Below, piece after piece: positions 16,972 through 25,066 of a stretch of 58,541 nucleotides of DNA. Every line of letters begins with the position of its first letter. Position 1 is the first letter of the stretch. The position numbers were made by a program, and so were the translations under genes. Origin of the DNA: Ilumatobacteraceae bacterium (GTDB lineage: Bacteria; Actinomycetota; Acidimicrobiia; Acidimicrobiales; Ilumatobacteraceae); the NCBI GenBank assembly GCA_022425725.1, contig JAKMEY010000055.1:1-58541 (forward strand). Direction: 5' to 3'. The notes under the pieces are model-generated. The model was not told the origin of the DNA, did no database searches, and saw nothing but the letters and a program-made list of their open reading frames with translations.

Positions 16972-18069
16972 GTGTTTCCGGTCACTCTTCAGGTAGAGGA
17001 ATCCTCGGGTCAGGCTCGAGCAGGCATTGCGGTCACCGCCCGAGGTAGTTACGAGACCCCAACGTTTATGCCGGTGGGAACTCGCGGTGCGGTGAAGTAT
17101 CTCGATGCCCACGACTATCGAGATATTGGCGCACAGATCGTGTTGGGGAACACGTATCACCTCATGTTGAGACCAGGTGCTGAGGTCGTTGAGCACTTCG
17201 GCGGACTGGGAAAATTTGCAGCCTGGGAAGGTCTCACGCTGACTGATTCCGGAGGTTTTCAGGTCTTTTCGCTCGACCCAAAAATCGACGATGACGGAGT
17301 CACCTTTAAGAGCGTCTACGACGGATCTCGGCACCGTTTCACCCCGGAGATCGCAGTGGAGGTGCAGCAACAACTCGGTGCCGACATCCAAATGGTGCTC
17401 GATGTGTGTCCTCCGCTTCCGAGCCCTCCTGATGTCATCCGTCAAGCGGTCGAACGCACGGCGGCATGGGCATATCGAGCACGAGAGGCCCACACACGCA
17501 CCGATCAATCACTGTTTGGAATTGTGCAAGGTGGCACAAGTACGTCACTTCGCTCTGAGAGTGCGCAGCGCACTGTTGCACTCGATTTCGATGGCTACGG
17601 AATTGGTGGTTTGTCGGTTGGGGAGCCACGCCACGAAATGCTCCCCGCAATTGAGGCTGCAGTAGATCACCTTCCGATCGACCGGCCTCGTTATTTGATG
17701 GGTGTGGGCGACCCGGCGTCGCTGGTGGAGGCGGTGGCGCGTGGCGTGGACCAGTTCGATTGTGTGATGCAGACAAGGCTTGGCCGGCATGGCACCGCCC
17801 TCACGAGCGGTGGCCGTTGGCAAGTGAAAGCAAGCGCTAATGCGCTGAACGATGAGCCGATTGACCCTCTCTGCGCATGTCAGGTGTGTGCCACGCACAG
17901 CCGAGGATATTTGCGACACCTGTTTCAGTCGAAGGAGCCCACCGCTTCACGCCTTCTCAGTCTTCACAATCTGAAATGGACGATCGACCTCGTCGCATCG
18001 ATGCGGTCAGCGATAATTGATGGCACCTTTGAGTCGCTTCGAGAAGAGATTCTTCACACTTGGGAGTGA
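16972..18069 (+). CDS. tgt: Queuine/preQ1 tRNA-guanine transglycosylase
   Basis: Exchanges guanine-34 of GUN-anticodon tRNAs for preQ1. Motifs: LTDSGGFQVFSL, GIVQGG and GGLSVGEP. The nucleophile region is FDCVMQTRLGRHGTALT, with Q where most bacterial enzymes have P. The zinc site is CxCxxC plus a distal histidine (CACQVC ... LLSLHN). I choose GTG 16972 (365 residues): it starts just before the first strand FPVTLQV and fits a leaderless promoter. The alternative ATG at 16933 would overlap queA by 29 bases. No preQ1 synthesis genes (queCDEF) are in the window, so the base is made elsewhere or salvaged. Confidence 0.94.
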   Translation: MFPVTLQVEESSGQARAGIAVTARGSYETPTFMPVGTRGAVKYLDAHDYRDIGAQIVLGNTYHLMLRPGAEVVEHFGGLGKFAAWEGLTLTDSGGFQVFSLDPKIDDDGVTFKSVYDGSRHRFTPEIAVEVQQQLGADIQMVLDVCPPLPSPPDVIRQAVERTAAWAYRAREAHTRTDQSLFGIVQGGTSTSLRSESAQRTVALDFDGYGIGGLSVGEPRHEMLPAIEAAVDHLPIDRPRYLMGVGDPASLVEAVARGVDQFDCVMQTRLGRHGTALTSGGRWQVKASANALNDEPIDPLCACQVCATHSRGYLRHLFQSKEPTASRLLSLHNLKWTIDLVASMRSAIIDGTFESLREEILHTWE

Positions 18070-18099
18070 GAAGTCGGGGTCTCGACAGTGGTGAGTCGA

Positions 18100-18105
18100 T
18101 AGCAT
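18100..18105 (+). promoter_or_regulatory. Putative -10 element of yajC
   Basis: TAGCAT lies 10 bases before the yajC ATG. The spacing implies a very short leader instead of a strictly leaderless mRNA. Confidence 0.3.
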
Positions 18106-18115
18106 CTGACCCGTT

Positions 18116-18472
18116 ATGAATCATCTTTCTGCTCTCATCGCTCAAGAAGAAACGGCTTCCGGGTCGGCGGCCTTCCAGTTCGTGCTGCTCGCTGCAGTTC
18201 CCCTCGCTCTGTATTTTCTCATGATTCGCCCTCAGCGTCGCAAGATGCGTGAAGCAGCTGAAATGCAGGGTTCGCTCGCAGTGGGAGACGAGGTCATCAC
18301 TGGCTCCGGAATTTACGGCTTTATTACTGCGGTAGAAGACGACCTGTTTTGGATCGAAGTCGATGAAGATGTGCAACTTCGTGTGGTGAAGAGCCAGGTG
18401 CATGGCCGCGTGAGTGGCCAGGCGGCACCGGCGGCAGACAACGACGATCAGGATGAGTCGGACGAATCGTGA
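18116..18472 (+). CDS. yajC: Preprotein translocase subunit YajC
   Basis: Small accessory subunit of the SecDF-YajC complex. The 118-residue protein has one membrane helix (about 22-40, ending FLMIRPQRRKMREA), the short cytoplasmic domain with GDEVITGSGIYGFI, and a very acidic, glutamine-containing C-terminus (about 100-118). The MIRPQRRK motif is diagnostic. It overlaps secD by four bases (GTGA). Confidence 0.95.
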   Translation: MNHLSALIAQEETASGSAAFQFVLLAAVPLALYFLMIRPQRRKMREAAEMQGSLAVGDEVITGSGIYGFITAVEDDLFWIEVDEDVQLRVVKSQVHGRVSGQAAPAADNDDQDESDES

Positions 18473-19812
18473 GTTCGCGCCGACTCCGATGGAGTCTTTT
18501 TGTCTTCGTCATCGCAGTTGCGACCTTGCTCGGAGTGAACCTAGGCGCTGGCAACCAGCCGATTCTCGGCCTCGATCTGCAGGGTGGTGTCTCGGTCATT
18601 CTTCAGTCGACTGACGAAGCATCTGCAGACGACCTCCTCGTGGTCCAAGATCTCATTCGCGACGAGTTAGAAACCCTTGGGATCGCTGAACCCGACGTTC
18701 GTGTCGAAGGCGCCAATATCGTCGTCGACCTTCCTGGAGTCAAAGATCAAGAAGAGGCACTAGAAGCCGTTGACGTTGCCGGTATTGTGACGCTACGACC
18801 AGTTCTTGCCTGCCAGGCCGGTGTGACTCCCGCCGACCTCGGTGATCAACTACCGGAGGGGACCGGAGCATTCGCTACCGCCGACGGATTACAAACCTGC
18901 ATCCTCGGGCGCTCAGGGGGTTCGGGCGAGGTGTTTGAGCGCGGAAGTGCCCAAGCCCAGATCAATCAGCTCACCAATCAGTGGATCGTGTCGGTCGACC
19001 TCCGCAGTGACAGCCAGCAAATCTGGAACGCTCTTGCAGCGGAGTGTTACTCCGCGACAGAGTCGTGCCCAACTCGCCAGCTCGCGATCGTGCTCGACAA
19101 CATCATCCAGTCGGCTCCGACGGTGAACCAGCCGTCATTCTCAACTGGAGTTGAGATTTCTGGTGCATTCACCGAAGATGAAGTTCGCTCTCTTGCCCGG
19201 GTGCTCAATCGTGGAGCCTTCCCAGTCGGTGTAGAAGCACAGCGGGTTGAGACCGTCTCTGCTACGGCGGGTGCCGACTCGCTTCGAGCGGTATTCATTG
19301 CCGGAGCAGTCGGGCTTGTTGCCATGCTGCTGTTCTTGGTGGCGTACTACCGGTCGATTGCACTCATCATCGTTACCGGCCTTGCGATCTGGGGCTCGCT
19401 CGTCTTCTCTCTTGCGGCCTTGGTTTCTCAATGGACGAACTATGCGCTGAGCCTGGCTGGAATTACCGGCATTATCGTGGCTATCGGCGTCACGGTTGAC
19501 AGTTATCTCGTGCTATTCGAACGCCTGAAAGACGAAGTTCGGGCCGGTCGCTCTCCGAGAAATTCAGGCCCCCGCAGTTTTGCATCAACCTGGCGAACAA
19601 TTGTTTCTGCCGACCTTGTCTCCATTTTCGCGTCATCAATTTTGTTCTGGCTGAGTGTCGGTTCGGTGAAGGGGTTCGCGTTGTATCTCGGTCTCACCAC
19701 ACTCTGTGACCTTGTGGTGTGTTGGTTCTTTACAAAACCAGCGACAATTCTGTTCACACGTCGTCTTGCGGTTGAACATGGAAACATCCTCGGCTTGAGA
19801 GGTGCGAAATGA
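18469..19812 (+). CDS. secD: Protein translocase subunit SecD
   Basis: Proton-motive-force-driven partner of SecYEG that aids late steps of protein export. The 447 residues show the first membrane helix (about 8-27), LGLDLQGGVSVILQ, a periplasmic domain of modest size, and five C-terminal membrane helices (about 262-435) with the IIVAIGVTVDSYLVLFERLKDE motif. It is shorter than many actinobacterial SecD proteins, with a reduced periplasmic domain. GTG start inside the yajC stop; ATGA overlap with secF. Confidence 0.95.
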   Translation: MSSRRLRWSLFVFVIAVATLLGVNLGAGNQPILGLDLQGGVSVILQSTDEASADDLLVVQDLIRDELETLGIAEPDVRVEGANIVVDLPGVKDQEEALEAVDVAGIVTLRPVLACQAGVTPADLGDQLPEGTGAFATADGLQTCILGRSGGSGEVFERGSAQAQINQLTNQWIVSVDLRSDSQQIWNALAAECYSATESCPTRQLAIVLDNIIQSAPTVNQPSFSTGVEISGAFTEDEVRSLARVLNRGAFPVGVEAQRVETVSATAGADSLRAVFIAGAVGLVAMLLFLVAYYRSIALIIVTGLAIWGSLVFSLAALVSQWTNYALSLAGITGIIVAIGVTVDSYLVLFERLKDEVRAGRSPRNSGPRSFASTWRTIVSADLVSIFASSILFWLSVGSVKGFALYLGLTTLCDLVVCWFFTKPATILFTRRLAVEHGNILGLRGAK

Positions 19813-20957
19813 GTGACCAGACAGAACCACAAAAGGTCAATATCGCCGAGTCAGGCCGGAGCAGGCTCTACCTAGGGCAGACCGCCATCAATTTCTTTGG
19901 GCGGCGGCTCATCGGTGTTGTTGTCTCCTCACTGCTGCTTGTCGTGACGATCATTTCTCTTGCTGTTCAGGGCCTCAACCTTGGGATCGACTTCGAAGGA
20001 GGAACGTCATGGGATGTTCCGGCAAGTTCGTTCACGGTTGCCGGTGCCGATGATGTGCTATCTCAAGCCGAGATTGACACCGAGGGATCGCGGATCCAGT
20101 TGCGCGATTCTGACAGCGGTTCGTTCGTCAAGGTGCAGGTGCGATCGATCAGTGACGCTGAAGCCCGTGAGGTTCGTCAGCTGTTAGCAGACGCAGCAGG
20201 AACATCGGTTGACGATATTAACGTCAATGTGGTCAGCGCAAGCTGGGGGAGTGACATCACCAATAAGGCGATTCGCGCACTCGTGATCTTCTTGATTGTC
20301 GTTGCGATCTTTATTTCATTCCGCTTCGAATGGCGAATGGCGGTTGCGGCGATCCTCGCAATGGTTCATGACGTCGTTATCAGTGTGGGCATCTATTCGT
20401 TGTTCGGGTTTGTCGTGACTCCGGCGACGGTAATTGCGTTTCTCACAATCCTCGGTTACTCGCTGTACGACACCATTGTTGTGTTTGATCGAGTGAAAGA
20501 AAATGAGACACGATTCGCCCAAGTGAGGGTCGGGTACGGCGACGTTGTCAACGTGTCGATGAACCAAGTGCTCATGCGGTCGACCAATACGTCGATTTCA
20601 TCGGTTCTGCCGGTGATTGCCCTTCTCGTGATCGGTTCCGGTGTGCTTGGGGCCTCGACATTGAGTGAATTTGCGATCGCATTGCTTATTGGCATGTTGA
20701 TGGGAACGTACTCGTCAGTATTTGTGGCGTCGCCAACGCTTGCAATGCTGAAACTTCGAGCCGAGGGCTGGAAGAAAGAAGGAGCGGAGCACGTGCAAGG
20801 CGAAGACCTTCGCACGCTGGTGCTCGGCGGTTCGGTCTCACGTCGTGCTCGTTCAGGCGAATCGGCTACGTCCAAGGGCTCAGAATCATCTCCGTCGAGT
20901 GACGCGGCATCCGTTTTGCAACACGACCCTCGCCCACGAAAGAAGCGTCGTCGCTGA
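19809..20957 (+). CDS. secF: Protein translocase subunit SecF
   Basis: Forms the SecDF complex with the preceding gene product. The 382-residue protein has the N-terminal helix followed by LNLGIDFEGGTSWDV, a small periplasmic domain, and five membrane helices containing AILAMVHDVVISVGIYSL and TILGYSLYDTIVVFDRVKEN. The C-terminal 80 residues are a charged tail rich in serine and arginine, ending PRKKRRR, probably cytoplasmic. The start overlaps the secD stop. Confidence 0.95.
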   Translation: MSDQTEPQKVNIAESGRSRLYLGQTAINFFGRRLIGVVVSSLLLVVTIISLAVQGLNLGIDFEGGTSWDVPASSFTVAGADDVLSQAEIDTEGSRIQLRDSDSGSFVKVQVRSISDAEAREVRQLLADAAGTSVDDINVNVVSASWGSDITNKAIRALVIFLIVVAIFISFRFEWRMAVAAILAMVHDVVISVGIYSLFGFVVTPATVIAFLTILGYSLYDTIVVFDRVKENETRFAQVRVGYGDVVNVSMNQVLMRSTNTSISSVLPVIALLVIGSGVLGASTLSEFAIALLIGMLMGTYSSVFVASPTLAMLKLRAEGWKKEGAEHVQGEDLRTLVLGGSVSRRARSGESATSKGSESSPSSDAASVLQHDPRPRKKRRR

Positions 20958-20983
20958 CAGCGAACCACCTGCTCCGATAACCT
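20954..20983 (+). promoter_or_regulatory. Putative promoter of apt
   Basis: CTGACA (20954-20959) and TAACCT (20978-20983) are separated by 18 bases. The -10 lies 6 bases before the ATG at 20990. This is the only predicted leaderless promoter here with a convincing -35 as well. Confidence 0.5.
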
Positions 20984-20989
20984 TTGTCT

Positions 20990-21514
20990 ATGGCAACGTC
21001 GGAGTGGATGCTTCCCTTTTTACGGGACATCAACGACTACCCGGTCAAAGGGGTCACGTTTCGTGATATCACTCCGCTGCTCGGCGACGAAGCCGCCTTC
21101 GGCAGATCAATCGATGACCTCATCGCCTGTATGCACGACGAGCAGATTTCTCGGGTCGTTGGAGTCGAAGCTCGGGGGTTCATTCTCGCTGCTCCTGTGG
21201 CATATCGGTTGAGAGCCGGTTTCGTGCCTGTTCGCAAGCCCGGCAAACTTCCGTGGGCGGTCGCCCGCGAAGAATACGAACTCGAGTACGGAACCGATCG
21301 TCTCGAAATTCATCGTGATGCCATCCGGCCCGATGAACGAGTACTGGTCGTCGATGACGTGCTCGCTACAGGTGGTACTGCGGAGGCGACGTGCAAACTC
21401 GTTGAGGCATTGGGTGGAACTGTGGTCGGTATTGCAGTCTTACTCGAACTCGAGGCACTTCAGGGGCGTGAAAGGCTTCAGGGTCGACGGGTCGAAAGCT
21501 TGCTGAGGTTGTAG
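20990..21514 (+). CDS. apt: Adenine phosphoribosyltransferase
   Basis: Salvages adenine with PRPP to AMP. The 174-residue protein carries INDYPVKGVTFRDITPLL, GVEARGFILAAP, the KPGKLP loop and the PRPP-binding VLVVDDVLATGGT. The ATG at 20990 is preferred over an in-frame TTG at 20984 because of the -10 spacing and the family N-terminus. It sits between secF and rel exactly as in mycobacteria (Rv2584c-Rv2583c). AMP supply and (p)ppGpp control are linked physiologically, but the order may only be ancestral. Confidence 0.94.
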   Translation: MATSEWMLPFLRDINDYPVKGVTFRDITPLLGDEAAFGRSIDDLIACMHDEQISRVVGVEARGFILAAPVAYRLRAGFVPVRKPGKLPWAVAREEYELEYGTDRLEIHRDAIRPDERVLVVDDVLATGGTAEATCKLVEALGGTVVGIAVLLELEALQGRERLQGRRVESLLRL

Positions 21515-21523
21515 GGGAACGCT

Positions 21524-23749
21524 ATGGCAACCGTTGACCGAGTTCTCCCTTGGAGACGTAACACCGAACAAAATCTCGCAAGCCACCTGTCTCCGGTCGT
21601 TGATTCGTACCGTAAATACCACCCCAAGGCCTCAACGGGAATGATTCATCGTGCGTATGACGTTGCGGCTGAAGCTCACGCAACACAATTGCGTTCGAGC
21701 GGCGAAAGTTACATTCACCACCCGCTCGCCGTAGCCAAAATCGTCGCCGAATTTGGGCTCGATGACATTTCCCTGTCAGCCGCCTTGTTGCATGATGCGG
21801 TTGAAGATACCGAACTCTCACTCGATGACCTGCGCAGAGACTTTGGCGAAGACGTCGCTGCGATTGTTGACGGTGTGACCAAACTTGACCGCCTGCAGTT
21901 TGATTCTCGGGAGGCGCAGCAGGCGGCGACGATGCGCAAGATGCTCGTGGCAATGGCAAAAGATCTTCGGGTGTTGCTCATCAAACTCGCCGATCGACTG
22001 CACAACATGCGAACGATCGCGTCGATGTCTCCAGATCGTCAGCATCGAATTGCGCAGGAAACTCTTGATATTTATGCACCCCTTGCTCACAGGTTGGGTA
22101 TTCAAGAGGTTCGCCAACAATTAGAAGATCTCGCATTTTCGGCGCTGCATCCCAAACGCTTCGCCGAACTTGATCACCTTGTGTCAGAGCGCACTCCTGA
22201 ACGTGATATGTCGGTTGCACAAGCGATCGCCATGGTGCGTACCCGCCTCATCGAGGCAGGTGTCCAATGTGAGGTCACTGGCCGCAGTAAGCACTTGTGG
22301 AGTGTCTACGAGAAGATGGTGGTGAAGGGTCGAGACTTTGATGACATCTTTGACATCATTGCGGTTCGGGTGATCGCTCCAACGGTCAAAGACTGCTACG
22401 CAGCTCTTGGTTGTATTCACGGGAATTGGCGTCCTGTGGTGGGACGCTTCAAGGACCACATCGCGATGCCGAAGTTCAACCTGTATCAAAGCCTCCATAC
22501 GACGGTGATCGGTGCAAACGGCAGGCCGATGGAAGTTCAAATTCGTACCGACGAGATGCATCGGCGAGCGGAGTGGGGAGTCGCTGCTCACTGGGCATAC
22601 AAATCAGGCGGCGACGATGGGGATATCGATTGGCTCAATCGTCTCGTCGACTGGCAAGCAGAAGTTGATGACCCGTCAAAATTCATGGAGGCGTTGAAGA
22701 CAGACCTCGATCAAGACGAGGTGTACGTCTTCACTCCCGAGGGTCGGGTCGTGGCCTTGCCGATCGGGTCGACCCCAATCGACTTTGCCTATGCCGTGCA
22801 CACCGAAGTTGGTCACGCCTGTTACGGAGCCAAAGTAAATGGTCGTCTCGTTGCTCTCGACAGCACGCTTAACAGCGGCGATTCATGTGAAATCCTCACC
22901 TCGAAATCAGATGATGCATCACCATCTCAAGACTGGTTGACCTTCGTCGTTTCTACTCGGGCTCGAAACAAAATTCGACAGTGGTTCAGTCGGGAGCGTC
23001 GTCTTGATGCGATCGAAGAGGGCAGAGACGAACTGACCGAGGAATTCCGACGTGAGCGGGTACCTCTGCAGCAGGTGTGGACAGATGATGAGTTTGTTCG
23101 CGTCGTGGAAGAGACAGCCCAAGGCGATCTCGATGGCTTGTTGGCGGCAATAGGGGAGGGGCATCAATCCGCTCGAAGCATTGCTCTTCGAATGGCGAAC
23201 GCGTTCGACCCGAGTCATGTTGTCGATGCACCGCCCGAAGAGATCCTTCGCCATCGGTTGCGACGCGATAGCGAATCTGGGGTTCATGTTGAAGGTCTAG
23301 AAGATCTTCTTGTTCGCCTCGCTAGCTGTTGCACCCCAGTTCCAGGTGACCCGATCATTGGCTTTGTCACCCGAGGACGTGGAATCAGCGTTCACCGAAC
23401 CGACTGTGCAAACGCGCTTGGTCTGAGCGAAGAGCAGTCGGCTCGTCTTATCGACGTCGATTGGGATGTTGACGGAGCCCAGAGTGTGGTGAATGCCGGA
23501 GTGGAAGTGGTTGCCCTTGATCGCACCAACCTGCTTCGAGATGTGGCGAATGCACTTGGTGACCACCATGTGAACATCGTTTCCTGCGAGACCCTCACAG
23601 GCGACGATCGAGTTGCGAAGATGCGATTTGAGTTCGAATTAAAGAATGCAACGCAGTTACACACCGTTCTTCACCGGATAAAGGCGATCAATTCGGTCTA
23701 CGACGCGTATCGCATCATTCCCGGTGGATCAGCAGACGACAACTCCTAA
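21524..23749 (+). CDS. rel: Bifunctional (p)ppGpp synthetase/hydrolase
   Basis: Stringent-response enzyme of 741 residues. Domain order: HD hydrolase (about 40-200; H66, H90-D91, the last two in LLHDAVEDT), synthetase (about 240-370), TGS (about 400-465, DEVYVFTPEGRVVALPIGSTP), a helical/zinc-finger region with RLASCCTPVPGD, and a C-terminal ACT domain (about 660-735). The synthetase contains RFKDHIAMPKFNLYQSLHTT. The RxKD form, as opposed to ExDD, marks bifunctional Rel enzymes. An intact HD motif agrees. AGGGG lies before the ATG. Confidence 0.96.
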   Translation: MATVDRVLPWRRNTEQNLASHLSPVVDSYRKYHPKASTGMIHRAYDVAAEAHATQLRSSGESYIHHPLAVAKIVAEFGLDDISLSAALLHDAVEDTELSLDDLRRDFGEDVAAIVDGVTKLDRLQFDSREAQQAATMRKMLVAMAKDLRVLLIKLADRLHNMRTIASMSPDRQHRIAQETLDIYAPLAHRLGIQEVRQQLEDLAFSALHPKRFAELDHLVSERTPERDMSVAQAIAMVRTRLIEAGVQCEVTGRSKHLWSVYEKMVVKGRDFDDIFDIIAVRVIAPTVKDCYAALGCIHGNWRPVVGRFKDHIAMPKFNLYQSLHTTVIGANGRPMEVQIRTDEMHRRAEWGVAAHWAYKSGGDDGDIDWLNRLVDWQAEVDDPSKFMEALKTDLDQDEVYVFTPEGRVVALPIGSTPIDFAYAVHTEVGHACYGAKVNGRLVALDSTLNSGDSCEILTSKSDDASPSQDWLTFVVSTRARNKIRQWFSRERRLDAIEEGRDELTEEFRRERVPLQQVWTDDEFVRVVEETAQGDLDGLLAAIGEGHQSARSIALRMANAFDPSHVVDAPPEEILRHRLRRDSESGVHVEGLEDLLVRLASCCTPVPGDPIIGFVTRGRGISVHRTDCANALGLSEEQSARLIDVDWDVDGAQSVVNAGVEVVALDRTNLLRDVANALGDHHVNIVSCETLTGDDRVAKMRFEFELKNATQLHTVLHRIKAINSVYDAYRIIPGGSADDNS

Positions 23750-23779
23750 GAGATCACCGCAGGAGTTCGCTTAGGCCGG

Positions 23780-23785
23780 TAACCT
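23780..23785 (+). promoter_or_regulatory. Putative -10 element of hisS (leaderless)
   Basis: TAACCT lies 6 bases before the GTG start at 23792, in the 42-base gap after rel. Confidence 0.5.
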
Positions 23786-23791
23786 CGCCAC

Positions 23792-25066
23792 GTGCCCGAT
23801 TTCAGCACGAGCCCAGGAATGCGCGACATTACGGCGCCTGAATCGTTCAGGTGGCGACGTTTTGTTGACGTATTCGAACACACCGTTGGCCTCGCCGGGT
23901 ATGACCTTGTGATCCCTCCACTGCTGGAAGACATTGGCGTGTTTACCCGTCTTGGTGAAGCGACTGACGTTGTGACCAAAGAAATGTACGACTTTGTCGA
24001 TAAGGGTGAGCGGCATGTGGCGCTGAGGCCCGAGCAGACGGCGAGTATTTGCCGGAGTTTCGTTGAACATCGCCCAACGACGCCGTTTAAGGCGTGGTAC
24101 GCAGGTCCGAACTTTCGCTACGAAAAACCACAGCGAGGCAGGTACCGTCAGTTTGATCAAGTTGGTATTGAGGTGCTCGGATCACTTGATCCCTACGTTG
24201 ATATCGAGGTCATCCAACTCGGTTGGACGTTTTTTGTTGCATTGGGGCTTCGTAACGTCGAACTCGCCATCAATTCGTTAGGTACTCCCGATGATCGCGC
24301 GCGTTATGTTGCTGCGCTGCACGACTACTTCGAATCTCGTAACGCTGATCTTTCTCCAGAGTCGCAACAAACCCTGCTGCGGAACCCGTTGCGGGTTCTC
24401 GACAGTAAACGCTCTCAAGATGCCCCAGTGATTGCCGAGGCCCCTCTCATCAACAGTTATTGGTGTTCAGAGGCTGCAGAGCATTTTGAGGTGGTCTGCG
24501 AGGGACTGAATGCAGTGGGAGTGCCATACACCCTTGACCTCAAGTTGGTTCGCGGCCTCGATTACTACCGTGGCACGACATTTGAATACCGCGGAGGAAC
24601 TCTCGATTCGGCACAAAACGCCCTTGGTGGGGGAGGCCGTTATGACGGGCTCGTCGCCGATCTTGGTGGTCCTGACACCCCTGGGGTCGGGTTCGCAATC
24701 GGGCTCGATCGAACCCTTCTCGCCTGCGACGATGAAAACGTTTTCGCCGCGCCCAGCGAGAACGCGGATGTATTTGTTGTTGATATTGGCGATGGGAGCG
24801 ATGCACTCACTGTGTGTACCGAACTGCGCGCTGGTGGAATCCGAGCCGAGAGAAGTTGGGACCAGCGAAGCATGAAAGCCCAAATGAAAGCCGCTAACAG
24901 AAGCGGCGCACGTTTTGCAGTCCTCATTGGTGAATCAGAGCGGGAGGCCGGTACCGCACTGATTCGCGACCTCCGATCTGATGAAGAGCAACTTTCGGTC
25001 GCCCGTGCCGACCTTACAGGCACACTGATTTCGCGTTTATCTTCCCTCCAAGGAGCATCCTCATGA
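23792..25066 (+). CDS. hisS: Histidyl-tRNA synthetase
   Basis: Class II synthetase for tRNA-His, 424 residues. Motif 1 region GMRDITAPESFRWR, motif 2 region ALRPEQTASICRSFVEH with YAGPNFRYEKPQRGRYRQFDQ, the histidine-specific GLDYYRGTTFEY, motif 3 GVGFAIGLDRTLLA, and a C-terminal anticodon-binding domain. GTG start with a predicted leaderless promoter. The stop overlaps the aspS start (ATGA). hisS-aspS adjacency is common in bacteria. Confidence 0.97.
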   Translation: MPDFSTSPGMRDITAPESFRWRRFVDVFEHTVGLAGYDLVIPPLLEDIGVFTRLGEATDVVTKEMYDFVDKGERHVALRPEQTASICRSFVEHRPTTPFKAWYAGPNFRYEKPQRGRYRQFDQVGIEVLGSLDPYVDIEVIQLGWTFFVALGLRNVELAINSLGTPDDRARYVAALHDYFESRNADLSPESQQTLLRNPLRVLDSKRSQDAPVIAEAPLINSYWCSEAAEHFEVVCEGLNAVGVPYTLDLKLVRGLDYYRGTTFEYRGGTLDSAQNALGGGGRYDGLVADLGGPDTPGVGFAIGLDRTLLACDDENVFAAPSENADVFVVDIGDGSDALTVCTELRAGGIRAERSWDQRSMKAQMKAANRSGARFAVLIGESEREAGTALIRDLRSDEEQLSVARADLTGTLISRLSSLQGASS

